Source: an uncultured Bacteroides sp.
GTDB lineage: Bacteria > Bacteroidota > Bacteroidia > Bacteroidales > Bacteroidaceae
Assembly (NCBI GenBank): GCA_900766195.1
Contig: CAAFUN010000006.1
Location: 1-64,000 of the forward strand
DNA length: 64,000 bases
Reading direction: 5' to 3'
Shown in pieces: positions 7,880-16,553 of the stretch (position 1 is its first letter; the number at the start of each line of letters is the position of its first letter). The position numbers and the translations under genes were made by a program. Under the pieces are notes generated by a model. It was not told the origin of the DNA. It was given only the letters and a program-made list of their open reading frames with translations, and ran no database searches.

Positions 7880-9124
7880 TTAATGGGATTTTAGAGTAGT
7901 GATTTTACCCATAAAGAGAATGCTTCCCGTACTCTTCTCCTTTATCATAATGATAAAAGGTCGGTTCATATAAAAGGGAATTGTAGTAGAGGGACCTACA
8001 GAAGTCTCAATCATACCTGTAACAGTTACCGCAGCAGCCTCAGTGCCTTCTTCATCAATCTTCAGGTAAGTATACTGCTTAAGAATACCTATAAACAAGT
8101 CTGCCGCCGACATCTTGGTAAAATCAGCATTGCCTGCGTGAAAAGCGTCTTTCATGCCCATAGCCTGCATATCATCAACAAAATCTTTGCTGTATATCAG
8201 CTCAAACTTCGGGAATTTCACTTCAAGAGTACGTGCTCCCATCTGCTCACTCCATGTTTTCCAATGTTTATAGGTCAGTTGTGGCAAACATTCATCCAAC
8301 GTTTTGCCGGCTTCAGGCAGTAGTACCACCATGCTGAAAGCCTGGTTTCCATAGGGGAATTCCGCTATGGAAAAGTCATCATTATGGCTGTAATTAAATG
8401 TTGCAGTCTGATTCATCATCGCCACCTTTTGCCCGGAGCCGTCGGCATTTGTAAAATCTTCCTGAGCCGTGGCCGAAGATTTAAATTTACTTGTCCATTC
8501 CCCTTTAAAATAAAGGGCATTGATCAGGAATAACCGGGCATCTCCGGGGATGTTGTCGAGTACTTTCTTTATGCGCTGATTGGTCTTATCTGCACACCAC
8601 TTGTTTATGACGTCTGTTGCCGCGGAAGACGAGAAATCAAGTTCCCGTACGTCGGCATCATACCATTCCTTATTGGCACTGACAAAAGAGTCATACACCC
8701 TAAATCCCTTTTTGACCCAGATGGAATTGGCTATTTCCAGTTGAATGGTGTTATCCAGATCGAGCAAAGCCGAAGTTAGCTTCTGGTGATAGCTATTCAT
8801 ATCATTTAGTGAAGACGAGAAACCCAACACGTTTGTCATTTCCGTCAACGTGTTTCCTGCAGCCCCATTGGCAATCATAGACAACGCCAGAGAGGCACTT
8901 AGAGGCGAAACAAAGACATTTGTGTTTGTTTTTTCCGAGTTGCACACCTGATTAAAGAACCGGAATGCAAAATCTGTCCCTTTGTCCGCCATGTCTTGTT
9001 CGGCTCGCGAAAGAATGATGTCTTTGCGAGGTTTGGGTGTAGTACGGGGTGAACTGTCATCATTGTCACAAGAAGCAAGCAACCCTGCAACAAAACATAA
9101 AAGAATCATTTTGTTTGCCATCAT
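7880..9124 (-). CDS. Serpin-family protease inhibitor, lipoprotein
   Basis: A 414-residue serpin. The signal peptide ends in the lipobox LLASC, followed by an Asp-rich stretch (DNDDSS), so it is a lipoprotein that may be exported to the surface. The serpin core is full length: the NxVFVSPLSASLALSM helix region, NALYFKGEW, and the C-terminal PFYMNRPFIIMI. The hinge of the reactive loop, EEGTEAAAVTVTG (from about residue 358), keeps small residues, as inhibitory serpins do. Counting from the hinge puts P1 near T374 with P1' Ser. Gut Bacteroides and Bifidobacterium serpins can inhibit host elastase-like enzymes; the target here is unknown. It is monocistronic. Confidence 0.92.
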   Translation of the reverse strand: MMANKMILLCFVAGLLASCDNDDSSPRTTPKPRKDIILSRAEQDMADKGTDFAFRFFNQVCNSEKTNTNVFVSPLSASLALSMIANGAAGNTLTEMTNVLGFSSSLNDMNSYHQKLTSALLDLDNTIQLEIANSIWVKKGFRVYDSFVSANKEWYDADVRELDFSSSAATDVINKWCADKTNQRIKKVLDNIPGDARLFLINALYFKGEWTSKFKSSATAQEDFTNADGSGQKVAMMNQTATFNYSHNDDFSIAEFPYGNQAFSMVVLLPEAGKTLDECLPQLTYKHWKTWSEQMGARTLEVKFPKFELIYSKDFVDDMQAMGMKDAFHAGNADFTKMSAADLFIGILKQYTYLKIDEEGTEAAAVTVTGMIETSVGPSTTIPFYMNRPFIIMIKEKSTGSILFMGKITTLKSH

Positions 9125-9418
9125 ATAGTATTAGTTTGTTAATAAATATATCAATATAAACACGCTTTTTCATAAAATACTGCATACCATGCATGCTTTT
9201 AACTAAAGCACCATACAGTAGTACAAGTAATGCGACGCGGTGGTACAACTGTAAAGCTACACAAGCATAAGTGCGGAGCAGCGGACGTACAAGTGTAAAC
9301 CCTTTTAGTATATCTGTACTTTTTAGCTCCACCAACGGGTCATACCCATTATGATACACGAATCTATACAAAGGGGTATGTTTCTCCTTTCAAATAATAA
9401 TATATCAGGATAATTACA
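9125..9418. other. Divergent intergenic region between serpin and the B12 riboswitch
   Basis: 294 bp that must carry the serpin promoter on the minus strand. No convincing TAnnTTTG match was found for it. Nothing else is recognised. Confidence 0.35.
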
Positions 9419-9426
9419 TATATTTG
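9419..9426 (+). promoter_or_regulatory. -7 element of the B12 uptake operon promoter
   Basis: TATATTTG is a perfect match to the Bacteroides -7 consensus. It lies just ahead of the riboswitch, placing the transcript start near 9433. No clear -33 TTTG is seen. Confidence 0.5.
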
Positions 9427-9439
9427 CGTTTGGTTTTGT

Positions 9440-9606
9440 TGGAGAATACCGTTCAGATATTCATCCATTAAAAGGGAATCGGGTGCAAATCCCGGACAGT
9501 CCCGCTGCTGTAAGCTTTCTCTCAAGGGCGAACCAGTCACCTTGTGCCACTGCCGCAATAAACGGTGGGAAGGCGGTTCGATGAAGCAAGTCAGAAGACC
9601 TGCAAA
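9440..9606 (+). ncRNA. Cobalamin riboswitch
   Basis: Conserved cobalamin aptamer elements are present in order: AAAGGGAATCGGGTG (9470-9484) with CAAATCCCGGACAG following, CCCGCTGCTGTAA (9501-9513), GCCACTG (9546-9552), GGGAAGGCG (9567-9575) and the B12 box with AGTCAGAAGACCTGC (9589-9603). It lies 70 bp ahead of btuB and should reduce expression of the downstream uptake operon when adenosyl- or methyl-cobalamin is plentiful. Boundaries are approximate. Confidence 0.95.
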
Positions 9607-9674
9607 ACCTTTCGGTTTCTATATCTTCGAGGACGGATATGGAAAAGAATAAATGATATGATCAGCAGTTTTTT

Positions 9675-11702
9675 ATGATGAAGAACAAACTAGCCCGGTG
9701 CATCCGGTTACAGCTTTGTTTATATTGCCTTGCTTTGTGCATGCCCTATACTTTATGGGCACAGCAGCGGAAGGATACTATAACAGGAAAAGTACATGCC
9801 ATTCCGGATGTTGTAGTGAAAGGGAGACGCACTCCCAACAAGATAACGACAGCCACACCTATACAAACTTTCAGCAAAAAAGATATCGATCAATTAGCCA
9901 TCAGTGATATAGCCGATGCAATACGTCGTTTTGCCGGAACCAATGTAAAAGACTATGGCGGAATAGGCGGACTGAAAACTGTTTCAATACGTAATATGGG
10001 AGCTGCACACACGGCCGTTAGCTATGATGGAATGCCGGTTAGCAACACACAAGCCGGGCAAATAGATATTGGTCGTTTTTCTCTCGATAATGTAGAAGAA
10101 ATATCACTGGCCATAGGACAAGAAGATAATCTATTGCAACCTGCCCGCCTATATGCTTCGGCCGGAGTATTAAATATTGAAACTGAAAAGCCGCACTTCT
10201 CCGGGAGCAGGACATCCGCTTATCAAATAGGACTGAAAGGTGGATCATTTGGCTATATCAACCCAACTATGAGATGGTGGCAGCAGGTAAACAAAAGAAC
10301 TGCCCTCACCCTAAACGGATCATATCTATATGCCGATGGGGCATATCCATTCAAGTTAACTAATGGCAAATACGAGACGAAAGAAAAACGCGAGAACTCC
10401 GTCATCAATCATTATCAGGGAGAGATAAACCTATACCACACATTCAAGGACAGTAGCCAACTGGATACAAAAGCATATTATTATTACTCCAAACGGGGAC
10501 TTCCGGGAGTGGTGGTACTTTATAATCCCACAGCTACAGAACGGCTTTGGGATGAAAATTTCTTTGCCCAAACACGTTACAAGAAGATATTCTCTCCAAG
10601 ATGGAGTATGCAGATTCAAGGGAAATACAACCATAGCTGGAACAAGTATGAAGATAAGGGTGTTCAATATGTTGGTGGCGTATATCACGCCATACATCGA
10701 CAAAACGAATACGGAGCATCAGTCGGTGCACTCTATAATCCGTTTGAGAAATTATCCTTTTCTTTAATTCAAGACGGCTATATTAACAATTTAAGAAGTA
10801 ACCTGCCCGACTGTCCTTTCCCTACGCGATATACTTTATTGACAGCCTTCAATGCACGTTACCAATGGAAGAATATAACAACAACGGGAACATTGGTCAA
10901 TACCTTCATCACGGAAAATGTAAAAGAGGGCAGTAGACCGGACAACATCCATCGCTTGTCTCCCGCTATTTCAACCAGCATTCGTCCGTGGAGTGAAGAG
11001 GATTTCTACATTCGTTTGATGTACAAAGGAACGATGCGTACACCCACATTCAATGATTTATACTACTATAGATTGGGCAACAGATCACTACGCCCCGAAA
11101 AAGCAAACGAATATAATATCGGCATCACATGGAGCAAACCACTATTTGCTTTTATGGATTACTTCTCTGTAACCGTAGATGCTTACTACAATAATGTCAA
11201 AGATAAGATAGTGGCTTTTCCAACCACTTATGCATGGAAGATGGCCAATTATGGGAAAGTCCACATACATGGAATGGATGCCACTCTTAACACTACTTTC
11301 AAGTTAAGCAGAGAGGCCAAAATTGTCTTTTCGAGTGCTTATACTTGGCAAAAAGCAATAGACCTGACAGATCCCGAATCGAAAAGTTATAAAGATCAAC
11401 TGCCTTATACTCCACAACATAGCGGCAATATTTCGACTATTATCGAAAATCCATACGTCAACATAGGATATTCCATCGTTGGGGTAGGAAAAAGATATTG
11501 CCTTTCACAAAATATACCCGAAAACAAAATTGACGGCTACATGGAGCACTCCATAAATCTGTCAAAAGAACTAAAGATAAAAGACTATAGAATGAGGCTA
11601 CAAGCCGAAATTATCAACCTGACCAATAAACAATATGATATAATTAAATACTATCCTATGCCGGGGCGTTCTTGGCGGTTGACAGCAACATTAAATTTTT
11701 AA
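9675..11702 (+). CDS. btuB: TonB-dependent vitamin B12 receptor BtuB
   Basis: A 675-residue outer-membrane TonB-dependent receptor. The signal peptide ends at TLWAQ near residue 30. The plug domain spans about 55-165 (TFSKKDIDQLAISDIADAIRR, SIRNMGAAHTAVSYDGMPV), followed by the beta-barrel, which ends in an aromatic residue (LTATLNF). It has no N-terminal carboxypeptidase-like extension, so it is not SusC-type. The cobalamin riboswitch directly upstream and the btuG/F/C/D genes downstream identify the substrate as cobalamin or a related corrinoid. It forms a complex with the surface lipoprotein encoded next. Confidence 0.93.
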   Translation: MMKNKLARCIRLQLCLYCLALCMPYTLWAQQRKDTITGKVHAIPDVVVKGRRTPNKITTATPIQTFSKKDIDQLAISDIADAIRRFAGTNVKDYGGIGGLKTVSIRNMGAAHTAVSYDGMPVSNTQAGQIDIGRFSLDNVEEISLAIGQEDNLLQPARLYASAGVLNIETEKPHFSGSRTSAYQIGLKGGSFGYINPTMRWWQQVNKRTALTLNGSYLYADGAYPFKLTNGKYETKEKRENSVINHYQGEINLYHTFKDSSQLDTKAYYYYSKRGLPGVVVLYNPTATERLWDENFFAQTRYKKIFSPRWSMQIQGKYNHSWNKYEDKGVQYVGGVYHAIHRQNEYGASVGALYNPFEKLSFSLIQDGYINNLRSNLPDCPFPTRYTLLTAFNARYQWKNITTTGTLVNTFITENVKEGSRPDNIHRLSPAISTSIRPWSEEDFYIRLMYKGTMRTPTFNDLYYYRLGNRSLRPEKANEYNIGITWSKPLFAFMDYFSVTVDAYYNNVKDKIVAFPTTYAWKMANYGKVHIHGMDATLNTTFKLSREAKIVFSSAYTWQKAIDLTDPESKSYKDQLPYTPQHSGNISTIIENPYVNIGYSIVGVGKRYCLSQNIPENKIDGYMEHSINLSKELKIKDYRMRLQAEIINLTNKQYDIIKYYPMPGRSWRLTATLNF

Positions 11703-11727
11703 TATTAAACCTTTAAAAATAAGCGTT

Positions 11728-12867
11728 ATGAGAGTAAGAGAATTTATGAGTGCCAAGCTTTATTTGCTTGCACTAAGCGTATTGATAAGTGTATCTTTCG
11801 CTGCATGTAGCGATGATGACGATTCGAGAAATGACAATGGTTCAAAAATAGACTTGCCAGACTCGCGTGTCTTCATTCTGAATGAAGGGACAAAAGGACA
11901 AAACAATGCCGGAATTGCATTCTATGACCCAACCAATAGTATGAAGCCGATAGGTGATATCTTCTCTAAACAGAATTCCGCTAAGTTAGGAGACGTTGCA
12001 CAGAATATCATTGTTTATAATAACAACATGTATGTAAGTGTATTTGGCTCTAATTATTTAACGAAGCTGAATGCGGCAGGAGTTGAGCAAGCACATCAGT
12101 TATTCAGCTCGGACAAAGACTTGAGTGGCGGAATACGTTATCTGGCAGCTAAAGATGGCTATATTTATGCTTCATTTTATGGAGGTGTCGTAGCCAAAAT
12201 TAATGCGAAGACCTTGGCAGTAGAAAGCAAAATTACAAAATTAGGCAATAATCTGGAAGGTGTTGCTATTTGCAATAACGAATTATATGTGGCCAATTCT
12301 TATAAAAATGAAAACGGCAACTTCATACAACTTACAGACGTTTTTGTTATAGACTTGTCCAATTTCAAATTAAAGAAGACCGTAACTGTTGCCAAAAACC
12401 CGAATCAGTTAGTAGAAGCAGGTGGTAAAGTATTTGTTGTTTCATGGGATTTTTCTTCACTAGAAGGTTATATTGTACAAGAGATTGATCCTAACAAAGA
12501 CTATCAGGTAACAAAAATTGGATATGCCTCTAAAATAGCTGCAAACGGTGACTTACTTTATTTTATCAATTCGCTAACAGATTGGGCAGTAAAACCATGG
12601 GTAACCACCAATACTTTTAGTACTTATAATATTAAAACAAACACGCTAAATGCCACTTCTTTTCTTAAGAATGCTCCGGCAGAATTAAGCAATACAAGCT
12701 CTTTTATGATTGATATCAATGGAGATAATGGGGATATTTACATTGGAGCAACCTTCTTTTCAGAAGCCAACGGAAATATTTACCGCTTCAAGAAAGACGG
12801 AACATTCGTCGAAAAATTTGACTGTGGAGGCCAAGGTCCTAGTGACGTTGTTTTCATCAATTATTAA
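11728..12867 (+). CDS. btuG: Surface B12-binding beta-propeller lipoprotein (BtuG-like)
   Basis: A 379-residue lipoprotein with the lipobox Cys at residue 27 (SFAAC), immediately followed by SDDDDS. That acidic motif matches the lipoprotein export signal known for surface lipoproteins of Bacteroides. The rest is a repeated YncE/DUF5074-like beta-propeller with recurring units such as GVAICNNELYVANS and NGDLLYFINS. BtuG of B. thetaiotaomicron binds cobalamin with very high affinity and caps BtuB; the position right after btuB supports the same role. A second Met at residue 7 could be the true start. The gap to btuF is 15 bp, so one operon. Confidence 0.88.
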   Translation: MRVREFMSAKLYLLALSVLISVSFAACSDDDDSRNDNGSKIDLPDSRVFILNEGTKGQNNAGIAFYDPTNSMKPIGDIFSKQNSAKLGDVAQNIIVYNNNMYVSVFGSNYLTKLNAAGVEQAHQLFSSDKDLSGGIRYLAAKDGYIYASFYGGVVAKINAKTLAVESKITKLGNNLEGVAICNNELYVANSYKNENGNFIQLTDVFVIDLSNFKLKKTVTVAKNPNQLVEAGGKVFVVSWDFSSLEGYIVQEIDPNKDYQVTKIGYASKIAANGDLLYFINSLTDWAVKPWVTTNTFSTYNIKTNTLNATSFLKNAPAELSNTSSFMIDINGDNGDIYIGATFFSEANGNIYRFKKDGTFVEKFDCGGQGPSDVVFINY

Positions 12868-12882
12868 TCAGCATATAGCAGT

Positions 12883-14013
12883 ATGAAGAAATTTTCTCTT
12901 TTTACTTGTATAATTACAGTGCTCCTTCTTTCCGCATGCAGCGGAAGAGGGGGCACTTCTCCCCTATCTACAGGAGATACCATCACACTGAAGTATGCGG
13001 AGAATCTGATACTGACAACGTATAAGGATTATAAGATGGCTCAAATCCGCAATCCGTGGGATACAACAAAGGTGCTGCACACTTACATCTTAGTGGATAA
13101 AGACCAATCTATGCCACAGCATTTGCCTGAAGGAACGGTGGTACGCACTCCGCTAAACAAAGCTGTTGTATATTCAGCTGTTCATTGCAGCTTGCTGAAG
13201 CAACTTGGTGCACTGCAAAGTATTAAGGGGATATGCGACTTGAAATACATCAAGATGCCGGAGATTCATGAAGGGTGTCGCAATGGTAGTATTGTGGATA
13301 CGGGTGACGGTATGAATCCCAACATTGAGAAGATAATAGACTTACATCCCGATGCCATCTTACTGTCGCCTTTTGAAAATAGTGGTGGATACGGACGGGT
13401 AGAGAAGTTGAACGTACCAATTATAGAATGTGCCGACTATATGGAGACTTCTGCACTGGGACGTGCCGAATGGATGCGCTTCTTCGGGATGCTCTTTGGC
13501 AAGGCAGCACAGGCTGACAGTCTGTTTGCTCAAGTAGAAAAAGAATACAACAACTTAAAGAAACAAGTGGCAGACGTTACTCCGAAGCCAAGTGTTATCT
13601 GCGACCTGAAGAGTGGTTCGGCATGGTATATGCCCGGAGGTAAAAGTACTACGGCGGGACTGTATGCAGATGCCGGAGCCGATTATATCTTTAAAGATGA
13701 ACCTCGTAGCGGTTCCATACCACTGGCTTTTGAAACCGTATTTGACAAAGGACAAAAAGCTGATTTCTGGTTGATCAAATATAACCAGCCCAAGGATATG
13801 ACTCTACGCCAATTGTCAAAAGAATATGCACCGTACAGCGGGTTCAACGCCTTTAAACTTCATCAGGTTTATGGCTGCAACACCAATACGGTATCCTTTT
13901 ATGAAGAATCTCCTTTCCATCCGGAACTTTTACTGAAAGATCTGATAAAAATCTTCCATCCTTCTTTGTTTGAAGGCTATGAACCCAGATATTTCACTAA
14001 ATTAGCAGATTGA
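12883..14013 (+). CDS. btuF: Cobalamin ABC transporter substrate-binding lipoprotein
   Basis: A 376-residue periplasmic binding lipoprotein with its lipobox Cys at residue 19 (LLLSAC). It has the two-lobed class-III (BtuF/FhuD) fold: an N-terminal lobe with NKAVVYSAVHCSLLKQLG, the MNPNIEKIIDLHPDAIL segment, and a connecting helix near 200-235. It would accept cobalamin from BtuB in the periplasm and pass it to BtuCD. It lies 15 bp after btuG and 20 bp before btuC. Related proteins can carry iron siderophores; the riboswitch-led operon argues for B12. Confidence 0.9.
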   Translation: MKKFSLFTCIITVLLLSACSGRGGTSPLSTGDTITLKYAENLILTTYKDYKMAQIRNPWDTTKVLHTYILVDKDQSMPQHLPEGTVVRTPLNKAVVYSAVHCSLLKQLGALQSIKGICDLKYIKMPEIHEGCRNGSIVDTGDGMNPNIEKIIDLHPDAILLSPFENSGGYGRVEKLNVPIIECADYMETSALGRAEWMRFFGMLFGKAAQADSLFAQVEKEYNNLKKQVADVTPKPSVICDLKSGSAWYMPGGKSTTAGLYADAGADYIFKDEPRSGSIPLAFETVFDKGQKADFWLIKYNQPKDMTLRQLSKEYAPYSGFNAFKLHQVYGCNTNTVSFYEESPFHPELLLKDLIKIFHPSLFEGYEPRYFTKLAD

Positions 14014-14033
14014 AAGTTTTTTGAAGAAATAGC

Positions 14034-15059
14034 ATGAAAGGAATCAAATATGGCATAGCCCTCACTCTCGTTATTGTATTACTAATAGTAGGCAACTTAC
14101 TGATAGGGTCGGTACATATTCCACCCTCGGCAGTATGGGATATCCTCACAGGGCATGCCGTAGAGAAAGCAAGTTGGAGCTTCATTATCATGGAATCGCG
14201 CATACCGCAAGCAGTCACTGCACTGCTATGTGGAGCTGCACTTGCCGGTTCGGGATTAATGCTACAAACGGCTTTCAATAACCCGCTTGCAGGGCCTTCC
14301 ATTTTAGGTATTACATCGGGAGCCAGTCTGGGAGTGGCACTTGTTATGTTGGCAGGTGGAGGTACGTTGGCGGCAGGAGTATTCAACTTATCCAACTTCT
14401 TCTCTGTTATCCTTGGAGCCTTTGCAGGCTCTATGCTGGTAATGGGGTTGATTTTGTTTTTCTCCACCATTATTAAAAGCAATATCATGCTACTTATTAC
14501 AGGTATCATGATAGGTTACATCACTTCGTCGGCTATCTCTCTATTAAATTTCTTTGCTACGGCCGAAGGCGTACACTCTTATATTATCTGGGGAATGGGT
14601 AATTTTGGAGGTGTATCATTGCAACAACTCCCCTACTTCAGTGCATTTTGCGGACTGGGACTATTATTGGCTGTTTTACTTATCAAACCGCTAAATGCTT
14701 TACTACTGGGCACACGTTATGCAGAGAATTTAGGAGTAAACATTCGTCGCACACGTAATTTACTGCTGATTGCTACCGGATTGTTGACAGCAGCTACCAC
14801 TGCATTCTGCGGACCCATAGCCTTTATTGGTCTTGCCGTTCCGCACGTTGCCAGATTAATGCTGGGTACCTCCAATCATAACTCCTTACTCCCTATCACC
14901 TTGTTGACGGGTGGAGCCATTGCGCTGCTTTGCAATCTCATTTGTATCCTTCCGGGTGAATCAGGCATTATTCCGCTCAATGCAGTGACTCCGATATTAG
15001 GAGCTCCCGTCATCATATATGTTATTGTAAACCAGCGGAAAATACAATACTTCAATTAA
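14034..15059 (+). CDS. btuC: Cobalamin ABC transporter permease (FecCD family)
   Basis: A 341-residue FecCD/BtuC-type inner-membrane permease with about ten hydrophobic helices. Family signatures include RIPQAVTALLCGAALAGSGL (about 50-69), NPLAGPSILGITSGASLG (about 83-100), and the ATPase-coupling region FCGPIAFIGLAVPHVARL (about 261-278). Length is normal for the family. It forms the membrane channel for BtuD and takes substrate from BtuF. A 121-bp gap separates it from btuD; the gap carries no gene. Confidence 0.93.
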   Translation: MKGIKYGIALTLVIVLLIVGNLLIGSVHIPPSAVWDILTGHAVEKASWSFIIMESRIPQAVTALLCGAALAGSGLMLQTAFNNPLAGPSILGITSGASLGVALVMLAGGGTLAAGVFNLSNFFSVILGAFAGSMLVMGLILFFSTIIKSNIMLLITGIMIGYITSSAISLLNFFATAEGVHSYIIWGMGNFGGVSLQQLPYFSAFCGLGLLLAVLLIKPLNALLLGTRYAENLGVNIRRTRNLLLIATGLLTAATTAFCGPIAFIGLAVPHVARLMLGTSNHNSLLPITLLTGGAIALLCNLICILPGESGIIPLNAVTPILGAPVIIYVIVNQRKIQYFN

Positions 15060-15180
15060 GAGGAGAAGCGTTATGCTAGCAAGATAACAGGGTGATAATT
15101 AGTTCTGAAGGAAACGTAACATTAGTGAGATTTAGTGCCAAAAGGAAAAGAAGTAGCATTTGAAGAAAAAAGAGTTGAAG

Positions 15181-16188
15181 ATGGAAAAGGAAACGGTTAT
15201 TTCGGCAAAAGATTTAAGCATAGGCTACCACACAAGCAAAGGTGATAAACTGGTGCACGAGCACTTGTCACTGCAGCTATTTGCCGGTGAATTAACCTGT
15301 CTGCTGGGTGCTAATGGAACGGGTAAATCAACGTTACTGCGTACGCTTGCGGCTTCTCAACCTCCACTTTCGGGAGAACTCCAAATATTGGGCAAACCAT
15401 TGAACAGCTACACAGAACGAGAACGATCCCGCACCATCGGTATCGTATTGACTGACAAGACACAATCGGGTGGATTGACGGTGTACGAACTGGTAGCACT
15501 AGGACGCCAACCTCACACAGGCTTTTTCGGAAGACTCCACAATGAAGATCATGCTATAATTCGCAGAATGCTTGATGCGGTAGGTATCAGTCATAAAGCA
15601 AACAACTACATAGCAGAGCTTTCGGACGGCGAACGACAAAAAGCAATGATAGCCAAAGCATTGGTGCAGGAATGCCCGCTCATCCTGTTGGATGAACCCA
15701 CTGCTTTCCTCGATGTAGTGAGCCGCATAGAAATCATGACCTTACTTCACCAACTTGCTGTAGAACAACATAAAGCCATCTTACTTTCCACACACGACAT
15801 TGAACAAGCGTTGGTATTGGCAGACCGATTATGGCTACTTACTCAAGATAACGGCATGAGTTGTGGAGTGACTGAAGATTTAATCTTGAGTCACCACATG
15901 GACAATCTCTTTAACCGTGAAAGCATCAAATTTAATTATGCATACGGTGCATACTATCCTGAAGTAAAATGCAAGCACTCCGTAGTAGTGGAAGCAAGCA
16001 ACGACGTGCTGTTGCACTGGGCTACCAATGCACTCAACCGACATGGCTTTGCGTGCCTGTCCGCTTCCGATAGTCTCTCCGCACTATCCAAACTCCGTAT
16101 AAATTCAGCAGACGAACTTATATACACAGCAAACGGACAAGAAAAAACACTTCATTCTTTTGAAGAGTTATTAAGTACAATCAGCTAA
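15181..16188 (+). CDS. btuD: Cobalamin ABC transporter ATP-binding protein with C-terminal extension
   Basis: An ABC ATPase of 335 residues from the ATG at 15181. A TTG seven codons upstream at 15160 is open but less likely. Walker A is GANGTGKST (43-51), the signature is LSDGERQKA, Walker B is LILLDEPTA, and the H loop is STHDIEQ. The ATPase core ends near residue 240. The remaining 95 residues, including VVVEASNDVLLHWATNALNR, are a C-terminal extension absent from E. coli BtuD (about 249 residues). Similar extensions may be usual in Bacteroidota; its function is unknown. It is the last gene of the B12 operon. Confidence 0.9.
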   Translation: MEKETVISAKDLSIGYHTSKGDKLVHEHLSLQLFAGELTCLLGANGTGKSTLLRTLAASQPPLSGELQILGKPLNSYTERERSRTIGIVLTDKTQSGGLTVYELVALGRQPHTGFFGRLHNEDHAIIRRMLDAVGISHKANNYIAELSDGERQKAMIAKALVQECPLILLDEPTAFLDVVSRIEIMTLLHQLAVEQHKAILLSTHDIEQALVLADRLWLLTQDNGMSCGVTEDLILSHHMDNLFNRESIKFNYAYGAYYPEVKCKHSVVVEASNDVLLHWATNALNRHGFACLSASDSLSALSKLRINSADELIYTANGQEKTLHSFEELLSTIS

Positions 16189-16553
16189 AAGAACATTTAA
16201 TATCTAGTATTTTATAAGACTATTTCAATACAGAAAAAGTCTGTTGAATAAAATAAAGCTTTATGAATACCTATCTTTTTCATAATCTGAGTAAGAATAC
16301 TTCAATACAAAAATAAAAAGATGTATTTTTGCGTAACAGTAAGAAACTGTTTGAACTATAAAGACGCTATATAAGGTATCATATATCAGTTTATTAGTTG
16401 AAATCAAAGAAAACAGAAAACACTCTTTACGAAAGATGACTAATGCTATGTTATACATTACAAATTATTTATTCCCATTCCTGTAAATGGAAGTTAGAAA
16501 AGAATTTCGAGCAAAATATTTACTAACCACATCTAATCAAATATTAAAGTATT
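16189..16553. other. Intergenic region ahead of the hybrid regulator, 365 bp
   Basis: This AT-rich stretch holds a perfect 12-bp palindrome ATAAAGCTTTAT (16253-16264) and a plus-strand -7 match, TATTTTTG, at 16324-16331. If used, that would give the regulator transcript a leader of about 215 nt. No strong terminator for btuD was found. Confidence 0.4.

Noticed and set aside
13997..14509. Open frame of 170 codons on the minus strand
   Set aside because: It is the antisense of btuC; its Pro/Ala-rich translation is typical of a complement of membrane-helix codons.
15060..15180. Possible small gene in the btuC-btuD gap
   Set aside because: The only ATG-led frame there is four codons long; the gap looks like a plain intra-operon spacer.
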